Source: Streptomyces brasiliensis (GTDB taxonomy: Bacteria; Actinomycetota; Actinomycetes; Streptomycetales; Streptomycetaceae). Taken from it: DNA of 64,000 nucleotides. Under the pieces are notes generated by a model. That model saw only the letters and a program-made list of their open reading frames with translations, made no database searches and was not told the DNA's origin. The position numbers and the translations under genes are program-made. Location of the stretch: contig NZ_BMQA01000009.1 in the NCBI RefSeq assembly GCF_014647875.1, positions 248,001 to 312,000 on the forward strand, written 5' to 3'. Positions 42,788-50,753 of the stretch are shown here, in pieces; position 1 is the stretch's first letter, and every line of letters starts with the position of its first letter.

Positions 42788-43684
42788 GATCTCCAGGACC
42801 TGGACCGCCCACGGCGTGAAGCCGCCCGTCTCCGGGTCCGGCTTGTACTGCGCGAAGCCCGGCAGACCGTTGACCTCCACCGGCAGCAGACGCGAGCCCG
42901 CGCAGGACGCGCCCAGCGTCGTCATGAAGCCCGCGATGTCGGCGTGGCCGGTGAGCCACAGGTCGAACGGCGGCATCGTCATGACGGCGTCCTCGTGCAG
43001 CAGCGCGGTCAGCGCCGTCATGTCGTACCCCTCGAACGCCTTCACATAGCGCTCCAGGAGCCTTTGCTGCTCCTCGTCCAGGGGGTCCGACACCGCCGCG
43101 TCCGAGCCTGACTCGTCCCGCTCGGCGAGCGTCGCACGCGCCCGCTGCAGGGCGCTGTTGACCGACGCCACCGTGGTGCCGAGCAGCTCGGCGACCTCGC
43201 TCGCCCGCCAGGCCAGCACCTCCCGCAGGATCAGCACCGCCCGCTGCTTGGGCGGGAGTTGCTGCAGGGCGGCCATGAAGGCGAGCCGGACCGACTCCTT
43301 GGCGACGGCGGCCTCCGCCGGATCATCGACCGTGGGGAGCATCCGCGCGTCCGGCATCGGCTCCAGCCAGGTGTTGTCCGGGCGGGGGGAAAGGGCCGCC
43401 TGGGCCAGCGGGGTGGACTCCGTGAGGTCCATCGGGCGGGCCCGTTTGTTGCCCGCCGTCAGCATGTCCAGGCAGACGTTCGTCGCGATCCGGTACAGCC
43501 AGGAGCGGAGGCTGGAACGGCCCTCGAACTTGTCGTAGCTCCGCCAGGCGCGGACCAGCGTGTCCTGCACCGCGTCCTCGGCCTCGAAGGAGGAGCCGAG
43601 CATGCGGTAGCAGTATCCGGTCAGCTCGACGCGGTGTTTCTCCAGCGCGCTGTCGAGATCCGTCGTCGCCGTGCTGTCGCTCAT
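42671..43684 (-). CDS. ECF sigma factor with C-terminal SnoaL-like domain (SigG/TIGR02960 type)
   Basis: This 337-residue protein has region 2 (HRVELTGYCYRMLGSSFEAEDAVQDTLVRAWRSYDKFEGRSSLRSWLYRIATNVCLDML) and region 4 (ALQQLPPKQRAVLILREVLAWRASEVAELLGTTVASVNSALQRARATL). From about residue 205 comes an NTF2/SnoaL-like domain (YVKAFEGYDMTALTALLHEDAVMTMPPF...AVQVLEISAGRLTGFHFF), which in related sigma factors replaces an anti-sigma factor. ATG 43684 starts MSDSTATTD. Its 3' end overlaps the STAS gene. Confidence 0.88.
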   Translation of the reverse strand: MSDSTATTDLDSALEKHRVELTGYCYRMLGSSFEAEDAVQDTLVRAWRSYDKFEGRSSLRSWLYRIATNVCLDMLTAGNKRARPMDLTESTPLAQAALSPRPDNTWLEPMPDARMLPTVDDPAEAAVAKESVRLAFMAALQQLPPKQRAVLILREVLAWRASEVAELLGTTVASVNSALQRARATLAERDESGSDAAVSDPLDEEQQRLLERYVKAFEGYDMTALTALLHEDAVMTMPPFDLWLTGHADIAGFMTTLGASCAGSRLLPVEVNGLPGFAQYKPDPETGGFTPWAVQVLEISAGRLTGFHFFLDTKRWFPLFGLPLHLEPEADEIEEGV

Positions 43685-43909
43685 CGTCCACCCACCCCTG
43701 TGGCCGTTCCTGTCGCGCGCCGTCGCGCCCCAGCACCTCGGAAGCTACCGCAGCCCACTGACAATGGCCCTGGGAGCCGATAAAAGCCCAGCTCAGACCC
43801 GTTGCTTACAGGCGTGATCGAATGCCGTACGGCGCGCGACACCCCCCGCCCGGTGTCGGACAGGGGGTGTCGAGGGAGTCCGGGGAGCCGCAAAGCTCGA
43901 TGAGCGTCC

Positions 43910-45205
43910 TCAGTACGCAGGCGACGCATCCGCATCCGCCGCCGCGAGCCGCGCAGCGCGCGTGCCGAGCAGCGTGATCGTCACGACGCCGAGCACCGCC
44001 AGCAGGCCCACGCCGACCGTGCCGGTCCAGCCGCCCGCGTGGAAGGCGAGCGCGCCAACCGTGCTGCCCGCGCTGGAGCCGATGTAGTACGCCGACTGGT
44101 ACAGCGCCGACGCCTGCGCCCGCCCCACCGTCGCCGTCTTGCCGACCGCCGAGGACGCCACCGCGTGCCCCGCGAAGAAGCCCGCCGTGATCAGCACCAG
44201 GCCGAGCAGGACCAGCGGCAGGGAGGCGGCCAGCGAGAGCAGCAGACCCGACGCCGTCGTACCGCCCGCCAGGTACAGCGCGCCCCGCCGGCCCAGGCGC
44301 CCGACCAGCCGGCCCGCCGTCGACGCGGACACCGTACCGACCAGGTACACCAGGAAGATCGAGCCGATGATGCCCTGCGGCAGACCGAACGGCGCCTCGG
44401 TCAGCCGGTAGCCGATCACCGTGTACACACCGCCGAACACCGTCATGAACAGCGCGCCGATCGCGTACAGCCGTTGCAGCAGCGGGTTCGCGAGATGGTC
44501 GCGGACCGTGCCGGCCAGCACGCGCGGGCGCAGCGAACCGGCCGTGAAGTGCCGCGGGGCCGGCAGCAGCAGCCGGAACGCCACCGCGCAGCCCACCGCG
44601 ATCGTGCCGATCACGCCGACCGCGACGCGCCAGCCCCACTCCTGCGCCACCCAGCCGGTGATCAACCGGCCGCTCATCCCGCCGACGCTGTTGCCCGCGA
44701 TGAACAGACCGATCGCCGTGACCAGTGCCCGCGGCCTGACCTCCTCGGCCAGATACGCCGTCGCCGACGCCGGCAGCCCGGCGAGGGCCCCGCCCTGCAC
44801 CGCGCGCAGCGCCACCAGCGTGCCGATCGAGGGCGCGAAGGGGACCAGCATGCCGACGGTCACCGCGACCGCCAGCGAGGCCGTCATCACCGTACGGCGG
44901 CCGAAGCGTTCGGACAGCGCACTCATCGGCAGTACGAACAGCGCCAGACCACCCGTCGCGGCCGCCACCGTCCAGCTCGCCTCGCTCGCCGCGACCCCGA
45001 ACTCGCCGGAGATCAGCGGCAGCAGCGCCTGCGTGGAGTAGAGCAGCGCGAAGGTGGCGACTCCGGCGAGGAAGAGGGCGAGGCTCATCCGGCGGTAGCC
45101 GGGGCCGCCCGGGGTCAGCCGGGTGTCGGAGGCGGAGGAGGTGGGCGAGGGAGAGGGGGACGGTACGGCGTCCACGGCGGTGGACGCCCCGGTACTGGCA
45201 GGCAT
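43910..45205 (-). CDS. Major-facilitator efflux transporter (YnfM-like)
   Basis: This 431-residue protein has 12 predicted helices. After a Pro/Ser-rich start come STQALLPLISGEFGVAASEASWTVAAATGGLALFVLPMSALSERFGRR (motif A-like loop), VTIGLFIAGNSVGGMSGRLITG (motif C-like), and the second-half repeat. It resembles drug or arabinose-type efflux permeases. The gene is divergent from a LysR regulator, with a LysR-type palindrome in the 62-base gap; the regulator probably controls it. Substrate unknown. Confidence 0.88.
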   Translation of the reverse strand: MPASTGASTAVDAVPSPSPSPTSSASDTRLTPGGPGYRRMSLALFLAGVATFALLYSTQALLPLISGEFGVAASEASWTVAAATGGLALFVLPMSALSERFGRRTVMTASLAVAVTVGMLVPFAPSIGTLVALRAVQGGALAGLPASATAYLAEEVRPRALVTAIGLFIAGNSVGGMSGRLITGWVAQEWGWRVAVGVIGTIAVGCAVAFRLLLPAPRHFTAGSLRPRVLAGTVRDHLANPLLQRLYAIGALFMTVFGGVYTVIGYRLTEAPFGLPQGIIGSIFLVYLVGTVSASTAGRLVGRLGRRGALYLAGGTTASGLLLSLAASLPLVLLGLVLITAGFFAGHAVASSAVGKTATVGRAQASALYQSAYYIGSSAGSTVGALAFHAGGWTGTVGVGLLAVLGVVTITLLGTRAARLAAADADASPAY

Positions 45206-45230
45206 GCTTCGAACCTAAACAGTCCACACT

Positions 45231-45247
45231 CATGCGTCCAATGCATG
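45231..45247. promoter_or_regulatory. LysR-type operator (CATGC-N7-GCATG, T-N11-A)
   Basis: CATGC (45231-45235) and GCATG (45243-45247) are perfect inverted arms with a T-N11-A core (45233 and 45245), the classic LysR box. It lies between the divergent MFS (start 45205) and LysR (start 45268) genes. It also favours the ATG 45268 over ATG 45232 as start of the regulator. Confidence 0.6.
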
Positions 45248-45267
45248 GAATCGCCATAATCGTTCCC

Positions 45268-46230
45268 ATGGTGCATGAGCAGAGGTCAGGGGTTCGACTG
45301 TCACCGTCCAGTGACACAAAAGACATGCGGGACGACATCGTCGCGTTGCTCGCGCCCCGCCTGGCGCACTTCGCCGGGGTCGCCCGCACCGAGCACGTCA
45401 CCCGGGCCGCCCAGGAGCTCCGGGTGCCGCAGTCGACGCTGTCCCGGGCCATGGTCCGCCTCGAACAGGACCTGGGCGTGGACCTCTTCGCGCGCCGCGG
45501 CCGCACCCTCTCCCTCACACCCGCGGGCCGTACGTTCCTCACCTCCGTCGAGCGTGCGCTGGGCGAGATCGAGCGAGCCGCCGAGGAGGTGCGGGCCGAC
45601 GCCGACCCGGCCACCGGCAAGGTGGCCTTCGGCTTTCTGCACACCATGGGCGCAGGGACGGTCCCGGGGCTCCTCCACGCCTTCCGTGCCGACCATCCGC
45701 GCGTCCGTTTCAGCCTCGTCCAGAACTACGGCGAGGCGATGCTCGAAGGGCTGCGCGCGGGGGAGCTGGACCTCTGCCTGACCTCGCCGGTCCCGGACGC
45801 GCCGGACCTCGTGGCCCGGCGCCTGGACGAGCAGAAACTCCGTCTGGTCGTCCCGGCCGACCACCGCCTGGCCGCGCGCCGCCGCGTCCGTCTCGCCGAG
45901 GCCGCCGAGGACATGTTCGTCACCCTCGAAGCGGGCTACGGCCTGCGCCGCATCACCGACGACCTCTGCAAGGAGGCCGGTTTCCGGCCGCGGGTGGCCT
46001 TCGAGGGGGAGGAGGCGGAGACCTTGCGCGGCCTGGTCGCGGCAGGCCTGGGCGTGGCCCTCCTGCCGCCACCGGCCGTACCCCGCCCGGGAGTTGTGGA
46101 ACTGACGGTCACGGCGCCGAGGGCCGTGCGCGAGATCGGGGTGGCCTGGCTGGACGGCCACCCGGACACACCACCGGTGGCGGAGTTCAAGAAGTTCCTG
46201 CTCTCGCGGCGCGGCAACCTGCTCGCGTAG
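45268..46230 (+). CDS. LysR-family transcriptional regulator
   Basis: This 320-residue protein has the N-terminal winged helix-turn-helix (LAHFAGVARTEHVTRAAQELRVPQSTLSRAMVRLEQDLGVDLFARRGRTLSLTPAGRTFL, residues about 25-85) and the substrate-binding domain with TMGAGTVPGLLHAFRADHPRVRFSLV and GLGVALLPPPAV. Start ATG 45268 chosen; the frame is open to 45232. It is divergent from the MFS exporter gene, so it most likely senses the exported compound. Confidence 0.9.
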   Translation: MVHEQRSGVRLSPSSDTKDMRDDIVALLAPRLAHFAGVARTEHVTRAAQELRVPQSTLSRAMVRLEQDLGVDLFARRGRTLSLTPAGRTFLTSVERALGEIERAAEEVRADADPATGKVAFGFLHTMGAGTVPGLLHAFRADHPRVRFSLVQNYGEAMLEGLRAGELDLCLTSPVPDAPDLVARRLDEQKLRLVVPADHRLAARRRVRLAEAAEDMFVTLEAGYGLRRITDDLCKEAGFRPRVAFEGEEAETLRGLVAAGLGVALLPPPAVPRPGVVELTVTAPRAVREIGVAWLDGHPDTPPVAEFKKFLLSRRGNLLA

Positions 46231-46308
46231 CCCCGGCCGGCTGCTCTCCCGGGGCGACGCCTCGCCGGCCCGCCGCGCAGCAGGCTCCCCGGCACCCCGC
46301 CCGCGCTA

Positions 46309-46470
46309 GTGCTGTGACCGGAAGGGTTCACCGGCTCGCGACGCCCGGCACGGCACCTCGCGGCGTTGTCGCCTCACCCGAGTACATCCAGTACGCGGGT
46401 GACGCTCCGCCTTGCGATGCACCGCACCGGACGCCGCGAGCTTCCCGGCAAGCCTTCCCGGCCACAGCAC
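46309..46470. mobile_element. 162-bp fold-back MITE-like element, copy 2
   Basis: 160 of 162 bases equal copy 1 (30477-30638), in the same orientation. It is flanked by TA at 46307-46308 and 46471-46472; the left flank is CGCGC-TA and the right flank TA-CGACC, so the empty site was CGCGCTACGACC. Its right end supplies the TAG stop of the minus-strand hydrolase gene. It lies 78 bases after the LysR stop. Confidence 0.75.
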
Positions 46471-47234
46471 TACGACCCGCGCAGCGACCGCCCGAATCCC
46501 GCCGCCAAGGGCATGCGCAGTCCGAGCGGCGGCGGCGCTGCCAGGGCGTCCTCCAGCGGGCGGGACAGGGCGTGCCCGAACAGGGCTCCCCGTACGAAGT
46601 CCGTGGTGAGCGCGAGGACCTCGTCGCGGTACTGGTGCAGTCCGTGGCCGTCCGCGTGGACCTCGAACCGGCACACGTCACGGTTCGCCTTCTTCGCCCG
46701 CGCCGCCAGCCGGAAGGACAGTTCGGGGTCGGTGCGCTCGTCGTTCGTGCCGTGCACGATCAGCACCCGGCGCCCGACGAGCTGCCGTACCGGCTCCGGT
46801 GTCGCCGCCACGTCGTCCTCCGGCAGCCAGGGGGCGATCGCCACCACGGAGTCGACCGCGTCGTGGCCGCCCGCCCGCAGGGCCGCGCGGCCGCCCATGT
46901 CGACCCCGACCAGGCACACCGGGACGTCGCCGTAGCGCCGCAGGACCTCGTCGATCGCCCAGACCGCGTCCCCGGCCGGATGCGCCTCGCTGCCGTTCCA
47001 GCCGCGATAGCGGTACTGGACGGCGTGCGTGGCCAGCCCCTCGTCGCGTCCGGCGCGGGCCAGGGCGCGGCCGAGCGCGCGCACGGAGGCCGTCGCCCAT
47101 ACGGGGGACGGCCTGCGGGCGGAGACCTCCTGGCCCCCGGGCAGGAGCAGCACCACGCCGCTCACCGCCGTCGGCTCGTGCCCGACCGCCCGGCCCAGCC
47201 GGGCCGTTCGTACCGGCGTCGCTTGGGTTGCCAT
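46470..47234 (-). CDS. Alpha/beta hydrolase, dienelactone-hydrolase-like, with Asp at the nucleophile position
   Basis: This 254-residue protein has the alpha/beta hydrolase core: VVLLLPGGQEVS (oxyanion region), VCLVGVDMGGRAALRAGG (nucleophile elbow), RRVLIVHGTNDERTDP (acid Asp) and VHADGHGLHQY (catalytic His). The elbow reads G-V-D-M-G, so the usual Ser is Asp. Such a residue is the nucleophile in epoxide hydrolases and haloalkane dehalogenases, but the fold here is closer to DLH. The gene is divergent from add, with the shared palindrome closer to add. The TAG stop is given by the element at 46309. Confidence 0.8.
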   Translation of the reverse strand: MATQATPVRTARLGRAVGHEPTAVSGVVLLLPGGQEVSARRPSPVWATASVRALGRALARAGRDEGLATHAVQYRYRGWNGSEAHPAGDAVWAIDEVLRRYGDVPVCLVGVDMGGRAALRAGGHDAVDSVVAIAPWLPEDDVAATPEPVRQLVGRRVLIVHGTNDERTDPELSFRLAARAKKANRDVCRFEVHADGHGLHQYRDEVLALTTDFVRGALFGHALSRPLEDALAAPPPLGLRMPLAAGFGRSLRGS

Positions 47235-47319
47235 GACAGAACAGTGTCAGAAGTGCGTGTGTACGCGACCCGTCCGTGCGGTCACCATTACGTATCGACG
47301 TATACGTGCACCCGGCGAT

Positions 47320-47331
47320 CTACGCGCGTAG
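47320..47331. promoter_or_regulatory. Nucleoside-regulon palindrome, site 4 (perfect CTACGCGCGTAG)
   Basis: The perfect palindrome ends 16 bases before the ATG of adenosine deaminase and overlaps its likely ribosome-binding site (GTAGGAG). A protein bound here would block both transcription elongation and translation initiation. ACGTATCGACGTATACGT just upstream (47290-47307) is a second short repetitive patch. Confidence 0.75.
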
Positions 47332-47347
47332 GAGTTAGAGTGCGGAA

Positions 47348-48511
47348 ATGACGAGCCAGACTGCACCGACCGGGAACGTCCCGACGCCGGACCAGATCCG
47401 CAGGGCGCCCAAGGTTCTGCTCCATGATCACCTCGACGGCGGGCTCCGCCCCGGGACCGTCGTCGAACTCGCCCGGGAGAGCGGCTACTCCCAGCTCCCC
47501 GAGACCGACCCCGACAAGCTCGGGATCTGGTTCCGCGAAGCCGCCGACTCCGGGTCCCTGGAGCGGTATCTGGAGACCTTCTCGCACACCGTCGGCGTGA
47601 TGCAGACCCGTGACGCGCTGATCCGGGTCGCCCGCGAGTGCGCCGAGGACCTCGCCGAGGACGGCGTCGTCTACGCCGAGGTGCGGTACGCACCCGAACA
47701 GCACCTCGAGGCCGGGCTCAGCCTCGAGGAGGTCGTCGAGGCCGTCAACGAGGGCTTCCGGCAGGGGGAGCGGCTGGCCCGCGAGAACGGCCACCGCATC
47801 CGTGTCGGCGCCCTGCTCACCGCCATGCGGCACGCCGCCCGCGCGCTGGAGATCGCCGAACTCGCCAACCGCTACCGGGACCTGGGCGTGGTCGGTTTCG
47901 ACATCGCCGGTGCCGAGGCCGGGTACCCGCCCACCCGGCACCTGGACGCGTTCGAGTACCTCAAGCGCGAGAACAACCACTTCACCATCCACGCCGGCGA
48001 GGCCTTCGGGCTGCCGTCCATCTGGCAGGCCCTGCAGTGGTGCGGCGCCGACCGGCTCGGGCACGGGGTGCGGATCATCGACGACATCCAGGTGCAGGAG
48101 GACGGCTCGGTCAAGCTCGGCCGGCTCGCCTCGTACGTCCGCGACAAGCGCATCCCGCTGGAGCTGTGCCCCAGTTCCAACCTGCAGACCGGGGCGGCGG
48201 CGTCGTACGCCGAGCATCCGATCGGGCTGCTGCGCCGGCTGCATTTCCGGGCCACCGTGAACACGGACAACCGGCTGATGTCCCACACGAGCATGAGCCG
48301 GGAATTCGAGCATCTCGTCGAAGCATTCGGTTACACGCTCGACGACCTGCAGTGGTTCTCCGTCAATGCGATGAAATCAGCATTCATTCCTTTCGATGAA
48401 CGGCTGGCCATGATCAATGACGTCGTCAAGCCTGGATACGCCGAACTGAAATCCGAATGGCTGTTCCGGCAGGCCGTGTCTACCAGCGGTTCTGTTCCTC
48501 AGGAGGGCTGA
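47348..48511 (+). CDS. add: Adenosine deaminase
   Basis: This 387-residue protein has zinc-binding HDHLDGGL (residues 20-27), FTIHAGEAFGLPSIWQAL (His and catalytic Glu), DRLGHGVRIIDD, ELCPSSNLQTGA and ATVNTDNRLMSHTSMSREF (Asp). It turns adenosine and deoxyadenosine into inosine forms and ammonia in the cytosol. ATG 47348 follows AGGAGTTAGAGTGCGGAA. The palindrome in front places it with the nucleoside transporter genes. S. coelicolor has the same gene in the same neighbourhood, from memory SCO4901. Confidence 0.95.
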   Translation: MTSQTAPTGNVPTPDQIRRAPKVLLHDHLDGGLRPGTVVELARESGYSQLPETDPDKLGIWFREAADSGSLERYLETFSHTVGVMQTRDALIRVARECAEDLAEDGVVYAEVRYAPEQHLEAGLSLEEVVEAVNEGFRQGERLARENGHRIRVGALLTAMRHAARALEIAELANRYRDLGVVGFDIAGAEAGYPPTRHLDAFEYLKRENNHFTIHAGEAFGLPSIWQALQWCGADRLGHGVRIIDDIQVQEDGSVKLGRLASYVRDKRIPLELCPSSNLQTGAAASYAEHPIGLLRRLHFRATVNTDNRLMSHTSMSREFEHLVEAFGYTLDDLQWFSVNAMKSAFIPFDERLAMINDVVKPGYAELKSEWLFRQAVSTSGSVPQEG

Positions 48512-48660
48512 ACGGAGGCGAGACGGGTGTACGGAATGCGGACGGGCTTCACCATCCGTCCGCATTTCGATGTTTGCGGCGGCCGGTCTGGCGTGTTTAC
48601 GGTCGTGGACCGCTCAGTTCGTTTTTGATCCCCGTCATCGCATGCAAGGACGCATTCACC

Positions 48661-49011
48661 ATGAAGCAGTCTGCTGCCAAGACCCTCGGTGTCGCCGCGC
48701 TCGGTGCCGCCTTCGCCGCCGCCGGCGCGGGCGCCGCCGACGCGGCTCCGGCTCTCCCGGACGCCACCCGGGCGCTGGGCGTCGCCCAGACCCTCCCGGC
48801 GCAGAACGTGGCCCAGGCGCTCCCCGGCGCCGGTGAGGCGCTCACCCAGGGGACCGGCGCGGTCGGCTCCGGTCTCGCCGCGGCCCAGCCCACGGTGCAG
48901 AAGGTGCTCGCCGACGGTCCGGCCGCGCCGGTCGCCGGCCTGCTCGGCGGACTGCCGCTGCAGGGTCTGCCCACGCACGGCCTGCCGGTGAACGGCCTCC
49001 CGCTCGGCTGA
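48661..49011 (+). CDS. Small secreted hydrophobic-repeat protein
   Basis: This 116-residue protein has a signal peptide (KQSAAKTLGVAALGAAFAAAGAGAADA, cleavage after ADA) and an Ala/Leu/Pro/Gly-rich mature part ending GLPLQGLPTHGLPVNGLPLG, with four GLP repeats. It is related in composition to the secreted protein at 54930 (both carry LGG/PVxGLL motifs at the end). A structural or wall-associated role is possible; no catalytic residue is visible. Confidence 0.7.
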   Translation: MKQSAAKTLGVAALGAAFAAAGAGAADAAPALPDATRALGVAQTLPAQNVAQALPGAGEALTQGTGAVGSGLAAAQPTVQKVLADGPAAPVAGLLGGLPLQGLPTHGLPVNGLPLG

Positions 49012-49023
49012 GCCGGAGCCCAC

Positions 49024-49078
49024 GACGCGCCGTTGGGGCGCGCCCCCCTCGTCCCGGGGCGCGCCCCAACGGCGCGTC
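49024..49078. terminator. Very strong bidirectional terminator
   Basis: A perfect 23-bp inverted repeat (49024-49046 and 49056-49078, stem GACGCGCCGTTGGGGCGCG... ) encloses a 9-base loop. It separates the secreted protein gene from the convergent PspC gene, 12 and 17 bases from their stops. Confidence 0.85.
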
Positions 49079-49095
49079 TGTGTCCTGCCGGGCCG

Positions 49096-49299
49096 CTACC
49101 AGGCCGTACGGGACTTGCCCTCGGACGGGAACAGGATCCACAGGGCGATGTAGAGCAGGAACTGCGGTCCCGGCAGCAGGCAGGAGACCAGGAAGATCAC
49201 CCGCATCGTCGTGGCGGACGTACCGAAGCGCCGAGCCAGCGCTGCGCACACGCCGCCGATCATGCGGCCTTCGGTGGGGCGGACCAGAGCGGAGGACAT
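49096..49299 (-). CDS. PspC-domain membrane protein
   Basis: This 67-residue protein (ATG 49299 after AAGGAG) reads LVRPTEGRMIGGVCAALARRFGTSATTMRVIFLVSCLLPGPQFLLYIALWILFP. The PspC signature is the RMIGGVCAGLA-like start and the two membrane segments. The E. coli PspC is longer, but stand-alone short PspC proteins are frequent in actinobacteria. Envelope-stress function is inferred. Confidence 0.82.
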   Translation of the reverse strand: MSSALVRPTEGRMIGGVCAALARRFGTSATTMRVIFLVSCLLPGPQFLLYIALWILFPSEGKSRTAW

Positions 49300-49363
49300 G
49301 TCGGCTCCTTCGTGAGCGTCCCTCGGAGGCGTCCCGTGCGGCTGCCTCCAACTGTCCTCCACG

Positions 49364-49945
49364 CTACGGAACCGTCCGTGACGAAGCGTCGCTCCACGGT
49401 GCGATCCCGACCCTGGGAATCGTCGGGGTCCGGCCCTGAGGCGGGTCCTCCTGGAGAGGGGCCGTAGGGCCTCGGCGCTCGCCCCTGTGGCGGAGCCGGG
49501 CGCGGGCCGCGGGGACTATGGCGACGTGCGCGAGGGCCACGCCCGCCGTGTTGAGGAGCAGCGAGTCCACGTCCACCACCCGGCCCGGCACCCCGGTCTG
49601 CAGCAGGGCTATGCCCAGCGAGATCAGCGCGCCCGCGGCCGCCGTACGCAGCAGGGACGCGAGCGGCGAGCCGGTGAGCCGGCCGTGCGTCATCGGCAGC
49701 AGCACGCCCAGCGGGGCCAGCAGCGCCAGACCCTCGCAGATCCGCCGGGCCGCGTGCGGCCAGCCCAGCGCAAGGTCGGCGCGGAGGCCGGCGAGGGGGC
49801 GCAGATTGGCGGGCGTCACCCAGGGAACGTCCAGCGGCCGCAGCATCAGCCAGGCGACGAGCGCGAGGTGGGCGACCAGGAGGACACCCCCTGTCACACG
49901 GATGCGGATCGCGGCGCTGCCGCCGATGGAGCCTTGACGCTGCAC
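49364..49945 (-). CDS. VanZ-like membrane protein
   Basis: This 193-residue protein (GTG 49945) has four membrane helices, an RPLDVPW...NLRPLAGLR start, and GLALLAPLGVLLPM and SLGIALLQTGVPGRVVDVDSLLLNTAGVALAH, the VanZ pattern (D-V-D-S-L-L-N-T-x-G). VanZ relatives give some teicoplanin resistance or have unknown roles. The C-terminal 40 residues are a basic, unstructured tail. Same strand as pspC with a 64-base gap. Confidence 0.82.
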   Translation of the reverse strand: MQRQGSIGGSAAIRIRVTGGVLLVAHLALVAWLMLRPLDVPWVTPANLRPLAGLRADLALGWPHAARRICEGLALLAPLGVLLPMTHGRLTGSPLASLLRTAAAGALISLGIALLQTGVPGRVVDVDSLLLNTAGVALAHVAIVPAARARLRHRGERRGPTAPLQEDPPQGRTPTIPRVGIAPWSDASSRTVP

Positions 49946-50083
49946 GACCCCCTAGACGCGCCCCCGTGCGCGATCGGTTCCGGATCGGCCGCTGATGCGT
50001 GGGTGAGGCATGCGTCACGCTGTGCTGGAAGTGCCGTGATGGTGTGTCGCTCGGCTGAGGCGCCGTCGTGGCTGGTCGCGCCC

Positions 50084-50131
50084 ACGCGGCGGAGCCGCGT
50101 ATCGGACACTGCCCCGTGCCCCTTCGGGGCG
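50084..50131 (-). terminator. Tandem hairpins ending the afsQ operon
   Basis: Two hairpins, ACGCGGC-GGA-GCCGCGT (50084-50100) and GCCCC-TTC-GGGGC (50118-50130), lie directly after the lipoprotein stop at 50136, in the direction of transcription of the minus-strand operon. Confidence 0.6.
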
Positions 50132-50135
50132 CTGC

Positions 50136-50753
50136 TCAGCCCGCCGGCACCTCGGTCGACGGTGGAGGGGTGGCCCCAGGGCGGGAGCGGACGTCGTCGG
50201 TGCACTCGTAGCGGCGCGGGCGGTCGGCGCCGGGGCCGCCCAGGACCACCGAGCCGTCGCCCTCGGCCGCGGCCGAGTCGGAGAATGTGCAGACGATCTG
50301 GGCGAGCGCGTACGACGTCAGCTGGTCCGGCGCGGTGCTCAGCCGCAGGGTGTCCTCGGGGTCCGTGCGGCGCGGCCCGGTCACCCTCATGCCGCCGTGC
50401 ACGTACGTCGTGTAGCCCGCGCTCCGCTCGCTCTGCGACGGCGTCTGCGCGAGCTGGTCCAGCAGCCCCTGGGCCAAGATCACCCGGCGCTTCGCGTCCA
50501 CCGTGCCGTCCGGCACACGCACCGAGCGGTCCACGGTCACCAGCGAGGAACGGCACAGCAGGAACACCTGCACCGGCACGCCCTTCGAGGACTGCGCCGA
50601 CAGATCCGGCTCGGCCAGCGAACAGGGCATCCGGGAGGGCGCGCCGCCGAAGTCGGTGGGCACCTCGGTGGCGCGGATCCCGCACCCGGCGAGCAGCAGA
50701 CCCAGCAGGGGCAGGGCCAGCAGCCTGCGGGTGCGTCGTACGGGCCTGGTCAT
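50136..50753 (-). CDS. AfsQ-associated lipoprotein
   Basis: This 205-residue protein has a lipoprotein signal (LALPLLGLLLAGC), then GIRATEVPTDFGGAPSRMPCSL and VQVFLLCRSSLVTVDRSVR with three cysteines. It resembles the lipoprotein encoded after afsQ2 in S. coelicolor. Start ATG 50753 overlaps the afsQ2 stop (ATGA), which ties its expression to the two-component system. A role as outer-face partner of the sensor is inferred. No enzymatic motif is visible. Confidence 0.82.
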   Translation of the reverse strand: MTRPVRRTRRLLALPLLGLLLAGCGIRATEVPTDFGGAPSRMPCSLAEPDLSAQSSKGVPVQVFLLCRSSLVTVDRSVRVPDGTVDAKRRVILAQGLLDQLAQTPSQSERSAGYTTYVHGGMRVTGPRRTDPEDTLRLSTAPDQLTSYALAQIVCTFSDSAAAEGDGSVVLGGPGADRPRRYECTDDVRSRPGATPPPSTEVPAG

